Source of the DNA: Blautia glucerasea
Lineage (GTDB): Bacteria; Bacillota; Clostridia; Lachnospirales; Lachnospiraceae
NCBI RefSeq assembly: GCF_013304385.1
Contig: NZ_JAAITU010000002.1
Span: 118,656 to 182,655, forward strand
Direction: 5' to 3'
DNA: 64,000 nt
The notes under the pieces were generated by a model. That model searched no databases and was not told the origin of the DNA. It saw only the letters and a list, made by a program, of their open reading frames with translations. Each line of letters opens with the position of its first letter. Position 1 is the stretch's first letter. Shown here piece after piece: positions 17,813-27,728 of the stretch. The position numbers and the translations under genes were made by a program.

Positions 17813-19543
17813 ATGGACTATTCAGCAGTTAATACTATATGGGTACTTGTAGGTGCAGCCCTTGTCTTCTTTATGCAGGCTGGATTTGCAATGGTTGAAA
17901 CAGGCTTTACAAGAGCCAAAAACGCTGGAAATATCATCATGAAAAACCTGATGGATTTTTGTATCGGCACACCGGTCTTCTGGCTGGTTGGCTTCGGTAT
18001 TATGTTTGGTGCAGGAAATGGCTTTTTTGGAAAGATCGGCGGTATTGCCACCGAAGCTAATTATGGAAGCGCAATGCTTCCTGATGGCGTTCCTTTCTGG
18101 GCATTTCTTATCTTCCAGACCGTCTTTTGTGCAACCTCTGCTACCATCGTTTCCGGTGCAATGGCAGAACGCACTAAGTTTTCCGCTTACTGTATTTACA
18201 GTCTGCTCATCAGTCTTGTAGTGTATCCTGTTTCAGGACACTGGATCTGGGGCGGCGGATTTATTTCACAGATGGGATTCCATGATTTTGCAGGTTCCTG
18301 CGCGGTCCATATGGTAGGTGGTGTTGCTGCATTTGTTGGAGCTATTATCCTTGGACCTCGTATTGGTAAATATACCAAAAGCGGAAAATCAAAAGCAATT
18401 CCTGGTCATAACCTGACAGTAGGCGCTCTTGGAGTATTTATCCTCTGGTTCTGCTGGTTTGGATTTAATGGTGCTTCCACAGTTTCCATGGAAGGAGATG
18501 CTATTATCACTTCCGGCAAGATATTTGTCACTACTAACCTTGCTGCCGCAGTTGCTACTGTTTCAGTTATGCTGATCACATGGGTACGTTACAAAAAACC
18601 AGATGTATCCATGTCCCTGAACGGATCCCTGGCTGGTCTTGTTGCCATCACTGCAGGCTGCGATACTGTATCTCCTACTTCCGCAGCGATCATTGGTATC
18701 CTGGCTGGTTTCATTGTTGTATTTGGTATTGAATTCATTGATAAAGTGCTGAAGGTTGACGATCCGGTAGGTGCAGTTGGTGTTCATGGCCTGAACGGTG
18801 CTTTTGGTACCCTTGCAGTCGGTCTTTTCTCAGATGGAACCGGTACAAACTGGAAAGGTCTTCTGGTAGGCGGCGGCTTCCACGGATTTGGTGTTCAGAT
18901 TGCAGGTATGTGCATCACGATCCTCTGGGTTACTGTTACAATGACGATTATTTTCCAGGTGATCAAGCATACCATTGGTCTTCGTGTATCCGAAGAAGAA
19001 GAGATCCAGGGTCTTGACGTTAAAGAGCATGGTCTTGCAAGTGCTTACGATGGATTTACGATCCGTGATACAGTTGCCAGCGTTCCAGCTCCTATGGGAA
19101 CCGGCTCCGGTAAACATACCAGCCACCCAATGCCCTCTGCTCCTGCTGAAACAGTACCGGAGCTTCCAAGGGAAGGAGTACATAAGCTTACCAAGGTTGT
19201 GATCATCACAAGGCAGAACAAGCTTGAAGAATTTATGCATGCAATGAATGAGATCGGTGTTACCGGCATCACCATTACCAATGTGCTTGGCTGTGGCGTA
19301 CAGAAAGGTGCTCCATCCTTCTATCGTGGCGTTGAAATGGATATGAACCTTCTGCCAAAAGTTAAGATTGAAATTGTTGTCAGTCTTGTGCCAGTACAGA
19401 AAGTGATCGCTACAGCGAAAAAGGTACTCCACACCGGCCAGATCGGAGACGGAAAAGTATTTGTATACGACATTGAAAATGTAGTAAAGATCCGTACCGG
19501 TGAAGAAGGCTACTTAGCTCTTCAGGATACCGCTGAAAAATAA
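17813..19543 (+). CDS. amt: Ammonium transporter fused to a PII (GlnK-like) domain
   Basis: 576 aa. Residues 1-400 are an 11-helix Amt channel: N-terminal NTIWVLVGAALVFFMQAGFAMVE, and pore-histidine regions AVHMVGG and GVHGLNGAFGT. After a Pro/Ser-rich linker (about 415-450), residues about 455-565 form a PII domain with LTKVVIITRQNKLEEF, T-loop FYRGVEMDMNLLPKVKIE, TGQIGDGKVFV and RTGEEG. PII senses ATP/ADP and 2-oxoglutarate and blocks Amt through its T-loop, so this is a built-in gate. The Tyr uridylylated in enteric PII (Tyr51) is Met here. ATG 17813 follows AAAGGAGAATGATAT. Confidence 0.95.
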   Translation: MDYSAVNTIWVLVGAALVFFMQAGFAMVETGFTRAKNAGNIIMKNLMDFCIGTPVFWLVGFGIMFGAGNGFFGKIGGIATEANYGSAMLPDGVPFWAFLIFQTVFCATSATIVSGAMAERTKFSAYCIYSLLISLVVYPVSGHWIWGGGFISQMGFHDFAGSCAVHMVGGVAAFVGAIILGPRIGKYTKSGKSKAIPGHNLTVGALGVFILWFCWFGFNGASTVSMEGDAIITSGKIFVTTNLAAAVATVSVMLITWVRYKKPDVSMSLNGSLAGLVAITAGCDTVSPTSAAIIGILAGFIVVFGIEFIDKVLKVDDPVGAVGVHGLNGAFGTLAVGLFSDGTGTNWKGLLVGGGFHGFGVQIAGMCITILWVTVTMTIIFQVIKHTIGLRVSEEEEIQGLDVKEHGLASAYDGFTIRDTVASVPAPMGTGSGKHTSHPMPSAPAETVPELPREGVHKLTKVVIITRQNKLEEFMHAMNEIGVTGITITNVLGCGVQKGAPSFYRGVEMDMNLLPKVKIEIVVSLVPVQKVIATAKKVLHTGQIGDGKVFVYDIENVVKIRTGEEGYLALQDTAEK

Positions 19544-19568
19544 GGCTTCACTCATATTTCTATTATAG

Positions 19569-19637
19569 AAAAAGGTCTGCCTCCCGGCCAATATGCAAAT
19601 GGATTTCCAATTGCAGGGCTGGTTTGCAGACCTTTTT
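19569..19637. terminator. Bidirectional terminator between amt and the TRIC-like gene
   Basis: Perfect 12-bp arms AAAAAGGTCTGC (19569-19580) and GCAGACCTTTTT (19626-19637) give T runs on both strands; the genes converge here. Confidence 0.85.
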
Positions 19638-19669
19638 ATTGCAGATTTCTATATACTCTTGTATCCCAT

Positions 19670-20314
19670 CTATCTTGGAAGCTTTGGCAGATTCCATCGA
19701 TAATGAGCTGCCAGATACCGAATCAGCACTACCACACAGGATCCCATCACCATTGCCCATACAGCCCCAAACTGCTGCATCCACACACATACAATTGCTC
19801 CTACAATAGACGCACAGGCATAAATATGGCGGACAAAAATATAAGGTGGCACACCTGCCATCATATCTCTTAAAAGACCTCCACCTACGCCTGTGATGGT
19901 TCCAACAAAAACCAAAAGAAATACATTGCTTCCGTATCCCTGACGTATCCCTGTATTTACTCCCATCACAGTAAAAATCCCAAGTCCTATGGAATCCATG
20001 ATCAGAAGGATCCTTTCAAAAGCCTGGGAACTGTGTTGTCCCGGCTCCATCTTCTTCATATAATAAGCAAAGAATACCAGGCAGGAAGTGATCACTGCTG
20101 CCAGTGCATACTTTGAATTCAAAAATACAGTAGGCGGCAGGATCCCAAGTACAATATCACGGATTATACCTCCTCCTACCGCTGTTACTACCCCAAGCAC
20201 ACATACTCCGAAAATATCCATAGAGCATCCGGCTCCCACCATAGCCCCGGATGCTGCAAATGCAACTGTCCCGATCATCTCAAGACAAAATGTGATCGCT
20301 GTTTGAATATCCAT
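19670..20314 (-). CDS. TRIC-like (UPF0126) membrane protein
   Basis: 214 aa, about seven hydrophobic segments, with two repeats of a glycine-rich motif: GGGIIRDIVLG (about residue 46) and GGGLLRDMMAG (about 143). This is the two-repeat UPF0126/YadS-YicG family, structurally related to trimeric intracellular cation channels. Some bacterial members are also linked to glycine uptake. The substrate here is unknown. It is a single gene between two terminators with no operon partner, although its neighbours are the nitrogen cluster and a sugar transporter. Confidence 0.85.
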   Translation of the reverse strand: MDIQTAITFCLEMIGTVAFAASGAMVGAGCSMDIFGVCVLGVVTAVGGGIIRDIVLGILPPTVFLNSKYALAAVITSCLVFFAYYMKKMEPGQHSSQAFERILLIMDSIGLGIFTVMGVNTGIRQGYGSNVFLLVFVGTITGVGGGLLRDMMAGVPPYIFVRHIYACASIVGAIVCVWMQQFGAVWAMVMGSCVVVLIRYLAAHYRWNLPKLPR

Positions 20315-20342
20315 TATCTCTCTCCTGCCATTTTTTCTCTGT

Positions 20343-20372
20343 AAAAAGGACCCTGCTGTGCAGGATCCTTTT
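20343..20372 (-). terminator. Terminator after the sugar ABC operon
   Basis: AAAAGGA-CCTGC/GCAGG-TCCTTTT hairpin with a three-base loop, followed by T on the minus strand. It works in either direction on paper; the transporter operon ends just upstream. Confidence 0.7.
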
Positions 20373-20419
20373 CCTACATATAAAATTATAACAAACCTGC
20401 CCTGCTTTGTGTACCCCTT

Positions 20420-21277
20420 TTATCCTTTCACTCCGCCAAGAGCCACTCCTGCCACAATATATTTTGAAAGAATAAAATAAATGATCACCAATGGGATAAT
20501 GGTTACAAACAGTCCTACATATACTACTCCATAATCTGTACGGAACTGGTTAGAACTAAGCAGCTGTACAAACATAGGCAGTGTTTTTTTGGAATCTGTA
20601 GTCAGCATAATGGTAGGTGTAAACAGATTATTCCACTGGGCAATGAACTGGAAGATTGCCTGTGTGGCAACTGCCGGCTTCATAATCGGTATAATGATCC
20701 GGTTAAAGGTATGCCACTCTCTGGATCCATCAATCCGGGCCGCTTCGATCATCTCAATAGAAAGTGTACTTTCCATATACTGTTTCATAAAGAATACTAC
20801 CGCCGGACTGGCAATAGCAGGGATGATCAGCGGAATATATGTATCTACCAGCTTCAGATCCAGCATGAACCGGTAAAAACCGATAATAGAAATCTGGCTT
20901 GGAACCATCATGATGGCCATAATAAACGCCCATGCAAATTTCTTAAATTTAAAATCATATACATAAATGCCATACGCTGTCATAGAAGAAAAATATACAG
21001 CAAGAAAAGTACCTGGTACTGTGATGGTCAGTGAATTTAATGCTGCTTTTTGCAAAGTGATCTGCATACCATTTTGCTTTGCCAGAAGGTTTTTCCAGTT
21101 TTCTATCAGATGGCCTGACGGGATCAGGGAAATACCGGATTTGATGGCTTCAGAGCTTCTGGTGGCATTCATGATCAAAAGTAAAAACGGCCCCAGTGCA
21201 AGAATACAGAAAATCACACATACTACAGTACGGAAAATCCGCTGCCGCTTTATAGAGCTTGTATAACCATCTTTCAT
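20420..21277 (-). CDS. Carbohydrate ABC transporter permease (MalG type)
   Basis: 285 aa, six predicted membrane helices; the EAARIDGSREWHTFNRIIIPIMKP loop near residue 190 is the EAA motif that docks the ATPase. It is the second permease of a CUT1 sugar importer. It overlaps the upstream permease by 4 bp. No ATPase gene is in this operon; CUT1 importers of Firmicutes usually share an MsmK-like ATPase encoded elsewhere. Neighbouring LacI and cellobiose phosphorylase suggest cello-oligosaccharides as substrate (inference). Confidence 0.93.
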   Translation of the reverse strand: MKDGYTSSIKRQRIFRTVVCVIFCILALGPFLLLIMNATRSSEAIKSGISLIPSGHLIENWKNLLAKQNGMQITLQKAALNSLTITVPGTFLAVYFSSMTAYGIYVYDFKFKKFAWAFIMAIMMVPSQISIIGFYRFMLDLKLVDTYIPLIIPAIASPAVVFFMKQYMESTLSIEMIEAARIDGSREWHTFNRIIIPIMKPAVATQAIFQFIAQWNNLFTPTIMLTTDSKKTLPMFVQLLSSNQFRTDYGVVYVGLFVTIIPLVIIYFILSKYIVAGVALGGVKG

Positions 21278-22254
21278 GATCTCTGCCCTGCCTTTCCGGC
21301 TTTCTTTGCTGCCTTTTTCATCCTACGCTCCTCCTTGTCACCCATGGTAGCAAAAAGGATCAGGCTGACGATCAATGTTACTGCAAATAGAATCACGGAT
21401 ACTGCTGCCGCTTTTCCAACATCACTGTTATACAGACGCATGATATACATGGCCATTGTTGTAGTCTTATCATCCGGAAGCCCTACCAGGCCTGTTTCAG
21501 GAACATTAAACAGCGCTGGAATATCATACATCTGCAGACCGCCGATTGCAGATGTTACCAGGGTATACAGCATGATCGGCTTTAACAGAGGAAGGGTAAT
21601 GAACCGAAACTTCTTAAATCCGGTAGCTCCGTCAATATCTGCCGCCTCAAACAGTCCAGGATCAATTCCCAGCACTCCTGATATCAGAAGCAGGGTAGTA
21701 TTTCCAAACCACATCCACCACAAGATCGTGGAAATCAGTCCACGGCTTCCTGCCACGCTGGACATAAAATCAAAGTTTTTCCCAAGAATGCCCCAGTTTT
21801 TCAAAGACTGGGTAATCGGTCCATACTGGGAAAACATGGCCTTAAACAATACAGATACAGAAGCTGCAGTGATAATGCTTGGAAGATAAACGATCACCTT
21901 CACTGCCCCTGTCCCTTTCACCTTAACCTTTGTGTCAGTAAGCCATACAGCCAGTAAAAGAGAAACAAGGATCTGGGGGACAAAATTGCAGCCCCACATC
22001 ACCAATGTATTTTTCAGATAGCTAAGTACATAAGGGCGCTCTCCTGCACTTAACCCAAGCACATTCAAAAAATTCTGAATGCCTGCAAAATCCACAAACT
22101 GCCTGCCATTTCTCTTATAATAAGAAAGGGTGCTGTAATAGAAAGTATTTATCAGCGGCCACAGTTGAAAGATCAGGTAAGTAATAAAAAAGGGAGCAAT
22201 AAAATAATATCCGTATCTTCCGTAATTGATTTTTTTCTTTTTCTTCTTATTCAT
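21274..22254 (-). CDS. Carbohydrate ABC transporter permease (MalF type)
   Basis: 326 aa. A very basic lysine-rich start and C-terminal tail flank six hydrophobic helices. The EAA loop is EAADIDGATGFKKFRFITLPLLKP (about 210-235). It is the first permease of the CUT1 importer, lying between the binding-protein gene and the MalG-type permease. The gene overlaps the next one by 4 bp, so expression is coupled. Confidence 0.93.
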   Translation of the reverse strand: MNKKKKKKINYGRYGYYFIAPFFITYLIFQLWPLINTFYYSTLSYYKRNGRQFVDFAGIQNFLNVLGLSAGERPYVLSYLKNTLVMWGCNFVPQILVSLLLAVWLTDTKVKVKGTGAVKVIVYLPSIITAASVSVLFKAMFSQYGPITQSLKNWGILGKNFDFMSSVAGSRGLISTILWWMWFGNTTLLLISGVLGIDPGLFEAADIDGATGFKKFRFITLPLLKPIMLYTLVTSAIGGLQMYDIPALFNVPETGLVGLPDDKTTTMAMYIMRLYNSDVGKAAAVSVILFAVTLIVSLILFATMGDKEERRMKKAAKKAGKAGQRS

Positions 22255-22339
22255 AAATACCTCCTATGAAAGGTACTGCCCCTTCGTAAATGAAGAGGCA
22301 GTATCCATACAGGCAGCTGTTGTCAGCCTGGTTTCATTA

Positions 22340-23692
22340 TTATTCTACGCTCAGGTAAGAGAAGGTATCATGGATTGATGCTTTCAGATCTGAAATTGCG
22401 GTATCAAGATCTTTCTCACCAGTTGCATAAGCCTTTGTCTGGGTATCCAGAAGAGAAAGGATCTGCTGATCTTCTGCTGTTACGGTAGAAGCATCCAGTC
22501 CATCTGCCAGAGGAAGGAAGAATTCCATAAAGTTCTGTCCTGCGTCAGCATACAGATAACCATTTCCGTCTGCGGAAGCGCCGCTTTCAATGATCTTATT
22601 AATTGCTTCTGTGTTATTTACATAATCAGAATTCAGTGCATTGATGGCTACCATTCCATCTGTATCACAGGTAAAGAATTTCATGATTTTGCCAGCAAGT
22701 TCTGTATCAGCACACTCTGTTGTTGCAGCCAGTCCAGTGCCGCCCCAGTAGCATTTATTTGCTGTTGGAACAAGGATCGTATTGTTTTTCCATGTATCGC
22801 TTAAGCACCAGTAAGTAAACCATGGGCATCCCATATAAGCAATGGCTGCATTGCTGCTCTCGCCATCCCCATCCATGTTTGCATACCAGTCAGCATTCCA
22901 CTGATCTGTATTAAAAGTAAGCTCTTCATCATACATCTTCTTGGCTGTTTCAAGATAAGTGGTGATATTGTCATCCAAAGTGATCACATCGTTCTCATCA
23001 TAGAATCCTACAGTTCTGGAGTTTGTCAGCATACGTTTGATCTCATCATAACCAGAGAACAATTTGCACTTTCCACCGGATGCTTCCTTAACTTCTTCTG
23101 CTGTTGCGATAATCGTATCAAGATCTTTGAATTTCTCTGCCAGCTCAGCCGGATCTGTAGTTCCAAGATATTTTTCTGCCAGATCTGCACGTACCTGGAA
23201 GCATCCTGGTGTTGCCTGCCAGAACAGAGCACGTACATTACCGTCTGCATCTGTACCAAGATCAAGATCATACTGGTACATGTTCTTGTAATCGTCCTCT
23301 GTAATGCCCAGGTCTGCAACTGATTTTACCCAGTCACTGTTTACATATTTCTGAACATAATCAACTTCCAGTCCCATAAGATCCGGATATAATTCATTAG
23401 AAGGGTCATCCAGTACAGGATCCAATTTGCCCTGATAATAATCAGATCCACCTGTATTTACAAATACGATTCTCTTATAATCATCCGGATATGCCTCTTT
23501 GAACGGACCATCCAGAATATTCTTAATGTCATCATTCCAGCCCCACACTACGAATGCATCATCAGCTGCAGAATCACCTGTCACTGTGTTGTCCGGTTCC
23601 TGGTCATCTTCAGCCATTACCGGAACTGCATATACGGAAAGTCCTCCAACCATTGCAGCGGTAAGTAAAACACTCATAAGCTTTCTCTTCAT
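22340..23692 (-). CDS. Sugar-binding protein of the ABC transporter
   Basis: 450 aa with a secretion signal (MKRKLMSVLLTAAMVGG, cleavage probably after VMA near residue 27), followed by an extracellular solute-binding domain (VVWGWNDDIKNIL start). No lipobox cysteine is present in the signal region. This is unusual for a Gram-positive importer; the protein may be released or held by an uncleaved signal. The preferred sugar is not visible from sequence; context points to cellobiose or cellodextrins. It is the first gene of the operon, 85 bp from the downstream permease. Confidence 0.9.
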   Translation of the reverse strand: MKRKLMSVLLTAAMVGGLSVYAVPVMAEDDQEPDNTVTGDSAADDAFVVWGWNDDIKNILDGPFKEAYPDDYKRIVFVNTGGSDYYQGKLDPVLDDPSNELYPDLMGLEVDYVQKYVNSDWVKSVADLGITEDDYKNMYQYDLDLGTDADGNVRALFWQATPGCFQVRADLAEKYLGTTDPAELAEKFKDLDTIIATAEEVKEASGGKCKLFSGYDEIKRMLTNSRTVGFYDENDVITLDDNITTYLETAKKMYDEELTFNTDQWNADWYANMDGDGESSNAAIAYMGCPWFTYWCLSDTWKNNTILVPTANKCYWGGTGLAATTECADTELAGKIMKFFTCDTDGMVAINALNSDYVNNTEAINKIIESGASADGNGYLYADAGQNFMEFFLPLADGLDASTVTAEDQQILSLLDTQTKAYATGEKDLDTAISDLKASIHDTFSYLSVE

Positions 23693-23774
23693 TTTTGCTA
23701 CCTCCTTAATATAATCCTTTTATTATTTACATTTATTTTGGTACTTCTTTTACATTACAGGACTGCAGTAAAAA

Positions 23775-24785
23775 TCACCCCAGTTTTTTGACCGATCTGC
23801 CCTGAAATAAAGTTCCATCCACTGTATAGGACCGGATCAGCGCTGTCTTCGGCTGTTCAATCAGTTCCACCAGCTTCTCTGCAGCGATCCTTCCAATGGC
23901 ACTGGTATCCTGACATAATGTGGTAAGCTTTGGTTCCATGATCCTGGCTATGTTATTCCCATCATAGCCTGCAATGGAAATATCCTCCGGAATCTTCAAA
24001 TCTCTTTCCCGTATCTCATTAAACCCTCCAACTGCTGAAAGATCATCTGGATAAAGGATACAGGTAGGTGGATCTTTAAGTTCTAGCAGCTCCCTGGTTT
24101 GCCTTGCAGACAGGTCTGCGTCTAGGTAACGTGCTGGCCTGACATATTCGTCCGGAACCTGGATCCCTTCTCTTTGCATCATCCGGTAAAAGCTGCTGAG
24201 ACGTTTCTTCGTAACCGAAGTGTCATCTCCATAAATGTATGCAATCTTTCGGTGACCCTGAGAAAAGATATATTCCAGAAGTTTCTCCATTCCCTGTACA
24301 TTGTTAGATAAAACAGAGATCCTGCCGTCACACACATGGTCAATGGTAACAACCGGCACTTCTGATCTTAAAAGTTCCTGCACCTCCTCGCTGTAAAAAT
24401 CCACGCAAGCCATTACCACCCCGTCCACGCCCCGATATCTGCAATGCTCATAATAACTCATCTTCTTTCCCGAAACATTTCCACTAGTAAAGGTAATGTC
24501 ATATCCCTTGCTCTCTGCTGTACTTTTGAAGCTTTCAAGCACATGATTAAAATAAGCATGTGTCAGTCCGCTGTGAGCCTGATCTACAAAAAGCACGCCC
24601 AGATTGTAGCTTCTTTTTGTTTTCAAAGCCCTTGCAGATGAATTTGGCAGATACCCAAGATCTTCTGCGGTTTTCTGGATCAGTGCTTTTGTCTCTTCCC
24701 CGATATCCGGATAATCATTTAAAGCTTTGCTGACTGTCGCTACGGAAACATTGCATTTCTTTGCGATTTCCTTCATCGATACCAT
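23775..24785 (-). CDS. LacI-family transcriptional regulator
   Basis: 336 aa. The N-terminal helix-turn-helix (MKEIAKKCNVSVATVSKALN, then LGYLPNSSARALKTKRS hinge) is followed by a periplasmic-binding-like sugar sensor domain (NLGVLFVDQ onward). It sits between the sugar transporter operon and the divergent cellobiose phosphorylase, so it most likely represses both until a cellobiose-related effector binds. The start could be the ATG at 24785 or the one three codons in. Candidate operators lie upstream. Confidence 0.93.
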   Translation of the reverse strand: MVSMKEIAKKCNVSVATVSKALNDYPDIGEETKALIQKTAEDLGYLPNSSARALKTKRSYNLGVLFVDQAHSGLTHAYFNHVLESFKSTAESKGYDITFTSGNVSGKKMSYYEHCRYRGVDGVVMACVDFYSEEVQELLRSEVPVVTIDHVCDGRISVLSNNVQGMEKLLEYIFSQGHRKIAYIYGDDTSVTKKRLSSFYRMMQREGIQVPDEYVRPARYLDADLSARQTRELLELKDPPTCILYPDDLSAVGGFNEIRERDLKIPEDISIAGYDGNNIARIMEPKLTTLCQDTSAIGRIAAEKLVELIEQPKTALIRSYTVDGTLFQGRSVKKLG

Positions 24786-24823
24786 AAGCCCTGTTGCCTC
24801 TTTGCTTTCTTTGTTTTCCTAAA

Positions 24824-25151
24824 TCGTTTTCGCATCTTCACTATATTACTTTATGTACAAATTATCAAGCATTTTTTTTAATTTTTTATGCTTTTTGCTT
24901 CCTTTCTCTCTATTTCACAAAATCAGATTTTCAGTTTTTTTCAAAATAAACAAAGTTGTCTTCATTTATCACGAAACTATTTCGTAAAAATTCCTTGCTT
25001 TTTTATATTCTCTCAGATATATTAAAGTTAAGATAATTATCCCATCCTTTTATAGGGATAACTTCTTTATATTTTCACTATTTTATATTGTTTTCTAATG
25101 TTTCTTTTATTTCTGTTGAATTATCAGAACTCATTCGTTTTCGCATATACT
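24824..25151. promoter_or_regulatory. Divergent control region of lacI and cellobiose phosphorylase with candidate operators
   Basis: The 440-base gene-free stretch (24786-25225) is strongly AT-rich. The 12-mer TCGTTTTCGCAT occurs twice in the same orientation, at 24824-24835 (near lacI) and 25135-25146 (near the phosphorylase). The second overlaps a TATACT -10 candidate (25146-25151). Between them is a perfect 6-3-6 palindrome, ACGAAACTATTTCGT (24971-24985). These are plausible LacI-type operators; none is proven. Confidence 0.5.
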
Positions 25152-25225
25152 TTTTTTCAGAGCTCCACGCATGATTATGTAGTACATTGTGTCAAGCTCT
25201 AATCTTTGACAAGGGAGGATTTCCA

Positions 25226-27661
25226 ATGAAGTTCGGTTTCTTTGACGACGAAAAAAAGGAGTATGTGATCACAACCCCGGACACTCCACTTCCATGGATC
25301 AATTATCTGGGATCTCAGGACTTTTTCAGTCTGATCTCCAACACCTGTGGCGGTTACAGTTTCTATAAAGATGCAAAGCTGCTCCGGCTTACCCGTTACC
25401 GCTATAATAATCTTCCGGCAGATTCCAACGGAAAATACTATTACATAAAAGAAGGGGACGTGATCTGGAATCCTGGTACAATGCCCACCAGAACCCCTCT
25501 GGACGAATACCAATGCAGACACGGTCTCGGATACAGCCGTTTCCATGGAATCAAAAACCAGCTTTCTGCCGATCTTCTGGCTTTTGTACCTGTAGACACT
25601 CCTTGCGAGATCAATGTACTTACCTTAAAAAACCAATCCGCTTCTGCCAAAAAGCTTTCCCTTTTTTCCTATGTGGAGTTTTGTCTGTGGAATGCAGTAG
25701 ATGATATGACCAATTTCCAGCGTAATTTAAGTATTGGAGAAGTGGAGATCCAGGGAAGCGCTATTTACCACAAAACAGAATACAGAGAGCGAAGAAATCA
25801 CTACAGCTTCTTTTCTGTAAATACGCCCATTGACGGCTTTGACACCAGCAGGGATGAATTTCTGGGAGTACGCCGGGGAAATGACCGGCCTCTGGCCGTA
25901 GAGCAGGGAAAATGTACTGGTTCTGTTGCCAGTGGATGGTATCCCATCGCCAGTCACCAGATTGATCTTGTACTTGCTCCAGGGGAAGAGAAAGAACTGA
26001 TATTCCTTCTTGGGTATTGTGAAAATCCTCGGGAAGAAAAATGGGAAGCACCAAATGTGATCCGCAAGACCACAGCTCTTGCCATGCAGGAAAAATACCA
26101 TACTTCCGCACAGGTGAAGAAAGCATTCCAGGATCTGAACCATTACTGGGAGGATCTGCTCTCCCGCTTTTTTGTAAACAGCCAGGATCCCCATGTAAAC
26201 CGTATGGCAAATATCTGGAACCAGTACCAGTGTATGGTAACTTTCAACCTTTCCCGCTCTGCTTCCTACTACGAATCCGGTACAGGAAGAGGCATGGGCT
26301 TTCGAGATTCCTGTCAGGATCTTCTTGGCTTTGTACATCTTGTACCTGAACGCGCAAGAGAGCGTATCCTTGATATTGCTGCTACTCAATTTGAAGATGG
26401 CAGTGCTTATCATCAGTATCAGCCTCTCACCAAGAAAGGCAATCTGGATATTGGAAGCGGATTTAACGATGACCCGTTATGGCTAATCGCAGCTGCTTCT
26501 GCTTACCTGAAGGAAACCGGTGATTTTTCTATTTTAGACGAAATGGTAGCCTTTGACTGCGACACCTCAAAAGCACAGCCCTTTTTCCAGCATCTGCTTC
26601 GCAGCTTCCATTATACCTGTACCCACTTAGGTCCCCATAAACTACCATTGATCGGCCGTGCAGACTGGAACGACTGTCTGAACCTGAACTGCTTTTCCAG
26701 TGAGCCTGGGGAGCCATTCCAGACTACTGGTCCTTCTGAAGGTCCTGTGGCAGAATCTGTTTTCATTGCAGGAATGTTTGTAAAATACGGCAGGGAATTT
26801 CAAACCATCTGTGAAAAATACGGCCACACCGAGGAAGCTCTTCAGGCAAAAGATGCAGTTGATGCCATGTACCAGGCAGTGCTTGCCTCCGGCTGGGATG
26901 GTGACTGGTTCCTTCGCGCCTATGACGCAACATCCCAAAAGATAGGTTCCCATGAATGTGAAGAAGGCCAGATCTTTATTGAGCCTCAGGGATTCTGCGT
27001 AATGGCAGGGATCGGTGTAAAGGAAGGCCTGGCAGAAAAAGCACTGGATTCTGTAAAAGAACGGCTGGATACCAAATACGGTATCATGGTACAGCAGCCT
27101 GCTTATACCAGATACTACCTGAACCTTGGGGAAATCTCCTCCTATCCGCCAGGTTATAAAGAAAATGCAGGCATTTTCTGCCATAACAATCCCTGGATTT
27201 CCATCGGAGAAACCATGATCGGCAGAGGTAGCCGTGCTTTTCAGATCTATAAAAAAACCTGTCCTTCCTATATTGAGAATATCAGCCAGATCCACAGGAC
27301 AGAACCTTATATTTATTCTCAGATGATTGCAGGAAAGGATGCCCCACGGCATGGGGAAGCAAAAAACAGCTGGCTTACAGGCACTGCTGCCTGGACATTT
27401 GTAAATCTCTCCCAGGCCATCCTCGGCATACAGCCAAGCTATGACGGTTTGTGTGTAGACCCATGTATCCCTGCAGACTTTGGGGATTTCACTGTCACCC
27501 GCAGGTTTAGGGGCGCAGTATATCATCTTTTTATCTCAAATCCTGATCATGTTGAAAAGGGGGTAAAATATCTGGAAATCGACGGAAAACAGATTTCAGG
27601 TAATCTGATTCCTTTTGAAGAGGGAAAGAAAGAATACCAGGTAACGATCCATATGGGATAA
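25226..27661 (+). CDS. cbp: Cellobiose phosphorylase (GH94)
   Basis: 811 aa, the same length as clostridial cellobiose phosphorylase, with the familiar N-terminus [21 protein letters not shown]. It cleaves cellobiose with phosphate to glucose 1-phosphate and glucose in the cytoplasm, saving one ATP per disaccharide. The catalytic acid is the Asp of [10 protein letters not shown]. The family's C-terminal region includes [21 protein letters not shown] 25226 follows GGGAGGATTTCCA; the upstream frame extension is not conserved. Its divergent position to lacI and the transporter suggests an import-and-phosphorolysis module. Confidence 0.95.
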   Translation: MKFGFFDDEKKEYVITTPDTPLPWINYLGSQDFFSLISNTCGGYSFYKDAKLLRLTRYRYNNLPADSNGKYYYIKEGDVIWNPGTMPTRTPLDEYQCRHGLGYSRFHGIKNQLSADLLAFVPVDTPCEINVLTLKNQSASAKKLSLFSYVEFCLWNAVDDMTNFQRNLSIGEVEIQGSAIYHKTEYRERRNHYSFFSVNTPIDGFDTSRDEFLGVRRGNDRPLAVEQGKCTGSVASGWYPIASHQIDLVLAPGEEKELIFLLGYCENPREEKWEAPNVIRKTTALAMQEKYHTSAQVKKAFQDLNHYWEDLLSRFFVNSQDPHVNRMANIWNQYQCMVTFNLSRSASYYESGTGRGMGFRDSCQDLLGFVHLVPERARERILDIAATQFEDGSAYHQYQPLTKKGNLDIGSGFNDDPLWLIAAASAYLKETGDFSILDEMVAFDCDTSKAQPFFQHLLRSFHYTCTHLGPHKLPLIGRADWNDCLNLNCFSSEPGEPFQTTGPSEGPVAESVFIAGMFVKYGREFQTICEKYGHTEEALQAKDAVDAMYQAVLASGWDGDWFLRAYDATSQKIGSHECEEGQIFIEPQGFCVMAGIGVKEGLAEKALDSVKERLDTKYGIMVQQPAYTRYYLNLGEISSYPPGYKENAGIFCHNNPWISIGETMIGRGSRAFQIYKKTCPSYIENISQIHRTEPYIYSQMIAGKDAPRHGEAKNSWLTGTAAWTFVNLSQAILGIQPSYDGLCVDPCIPADFGDFTVTRRFRGAVYHLFISNPDHVEKGVKYLEIDGKQISGNLIPFEEGKKEYQVTIHMG

Positions 27662-27683
27662 GACATTTTATATGACATGTAAT

Positions 27684-27727
27684 AAGCCAGTTTGCTCCAG
27701 GTGATTCTGAAGGAAACTGGCTTTTCT
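27684..27727. terminator. Bidirectional terminator between cbp and the MATE gene
   Basis: AAGCCAGTTT (27684-27693) pairs with AAACTGGCTT (27714-27723), followed by T-rich sequence on the plus strand; the genes converge. Confidence 0.8.
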
Positions 27728-27728
27728 T

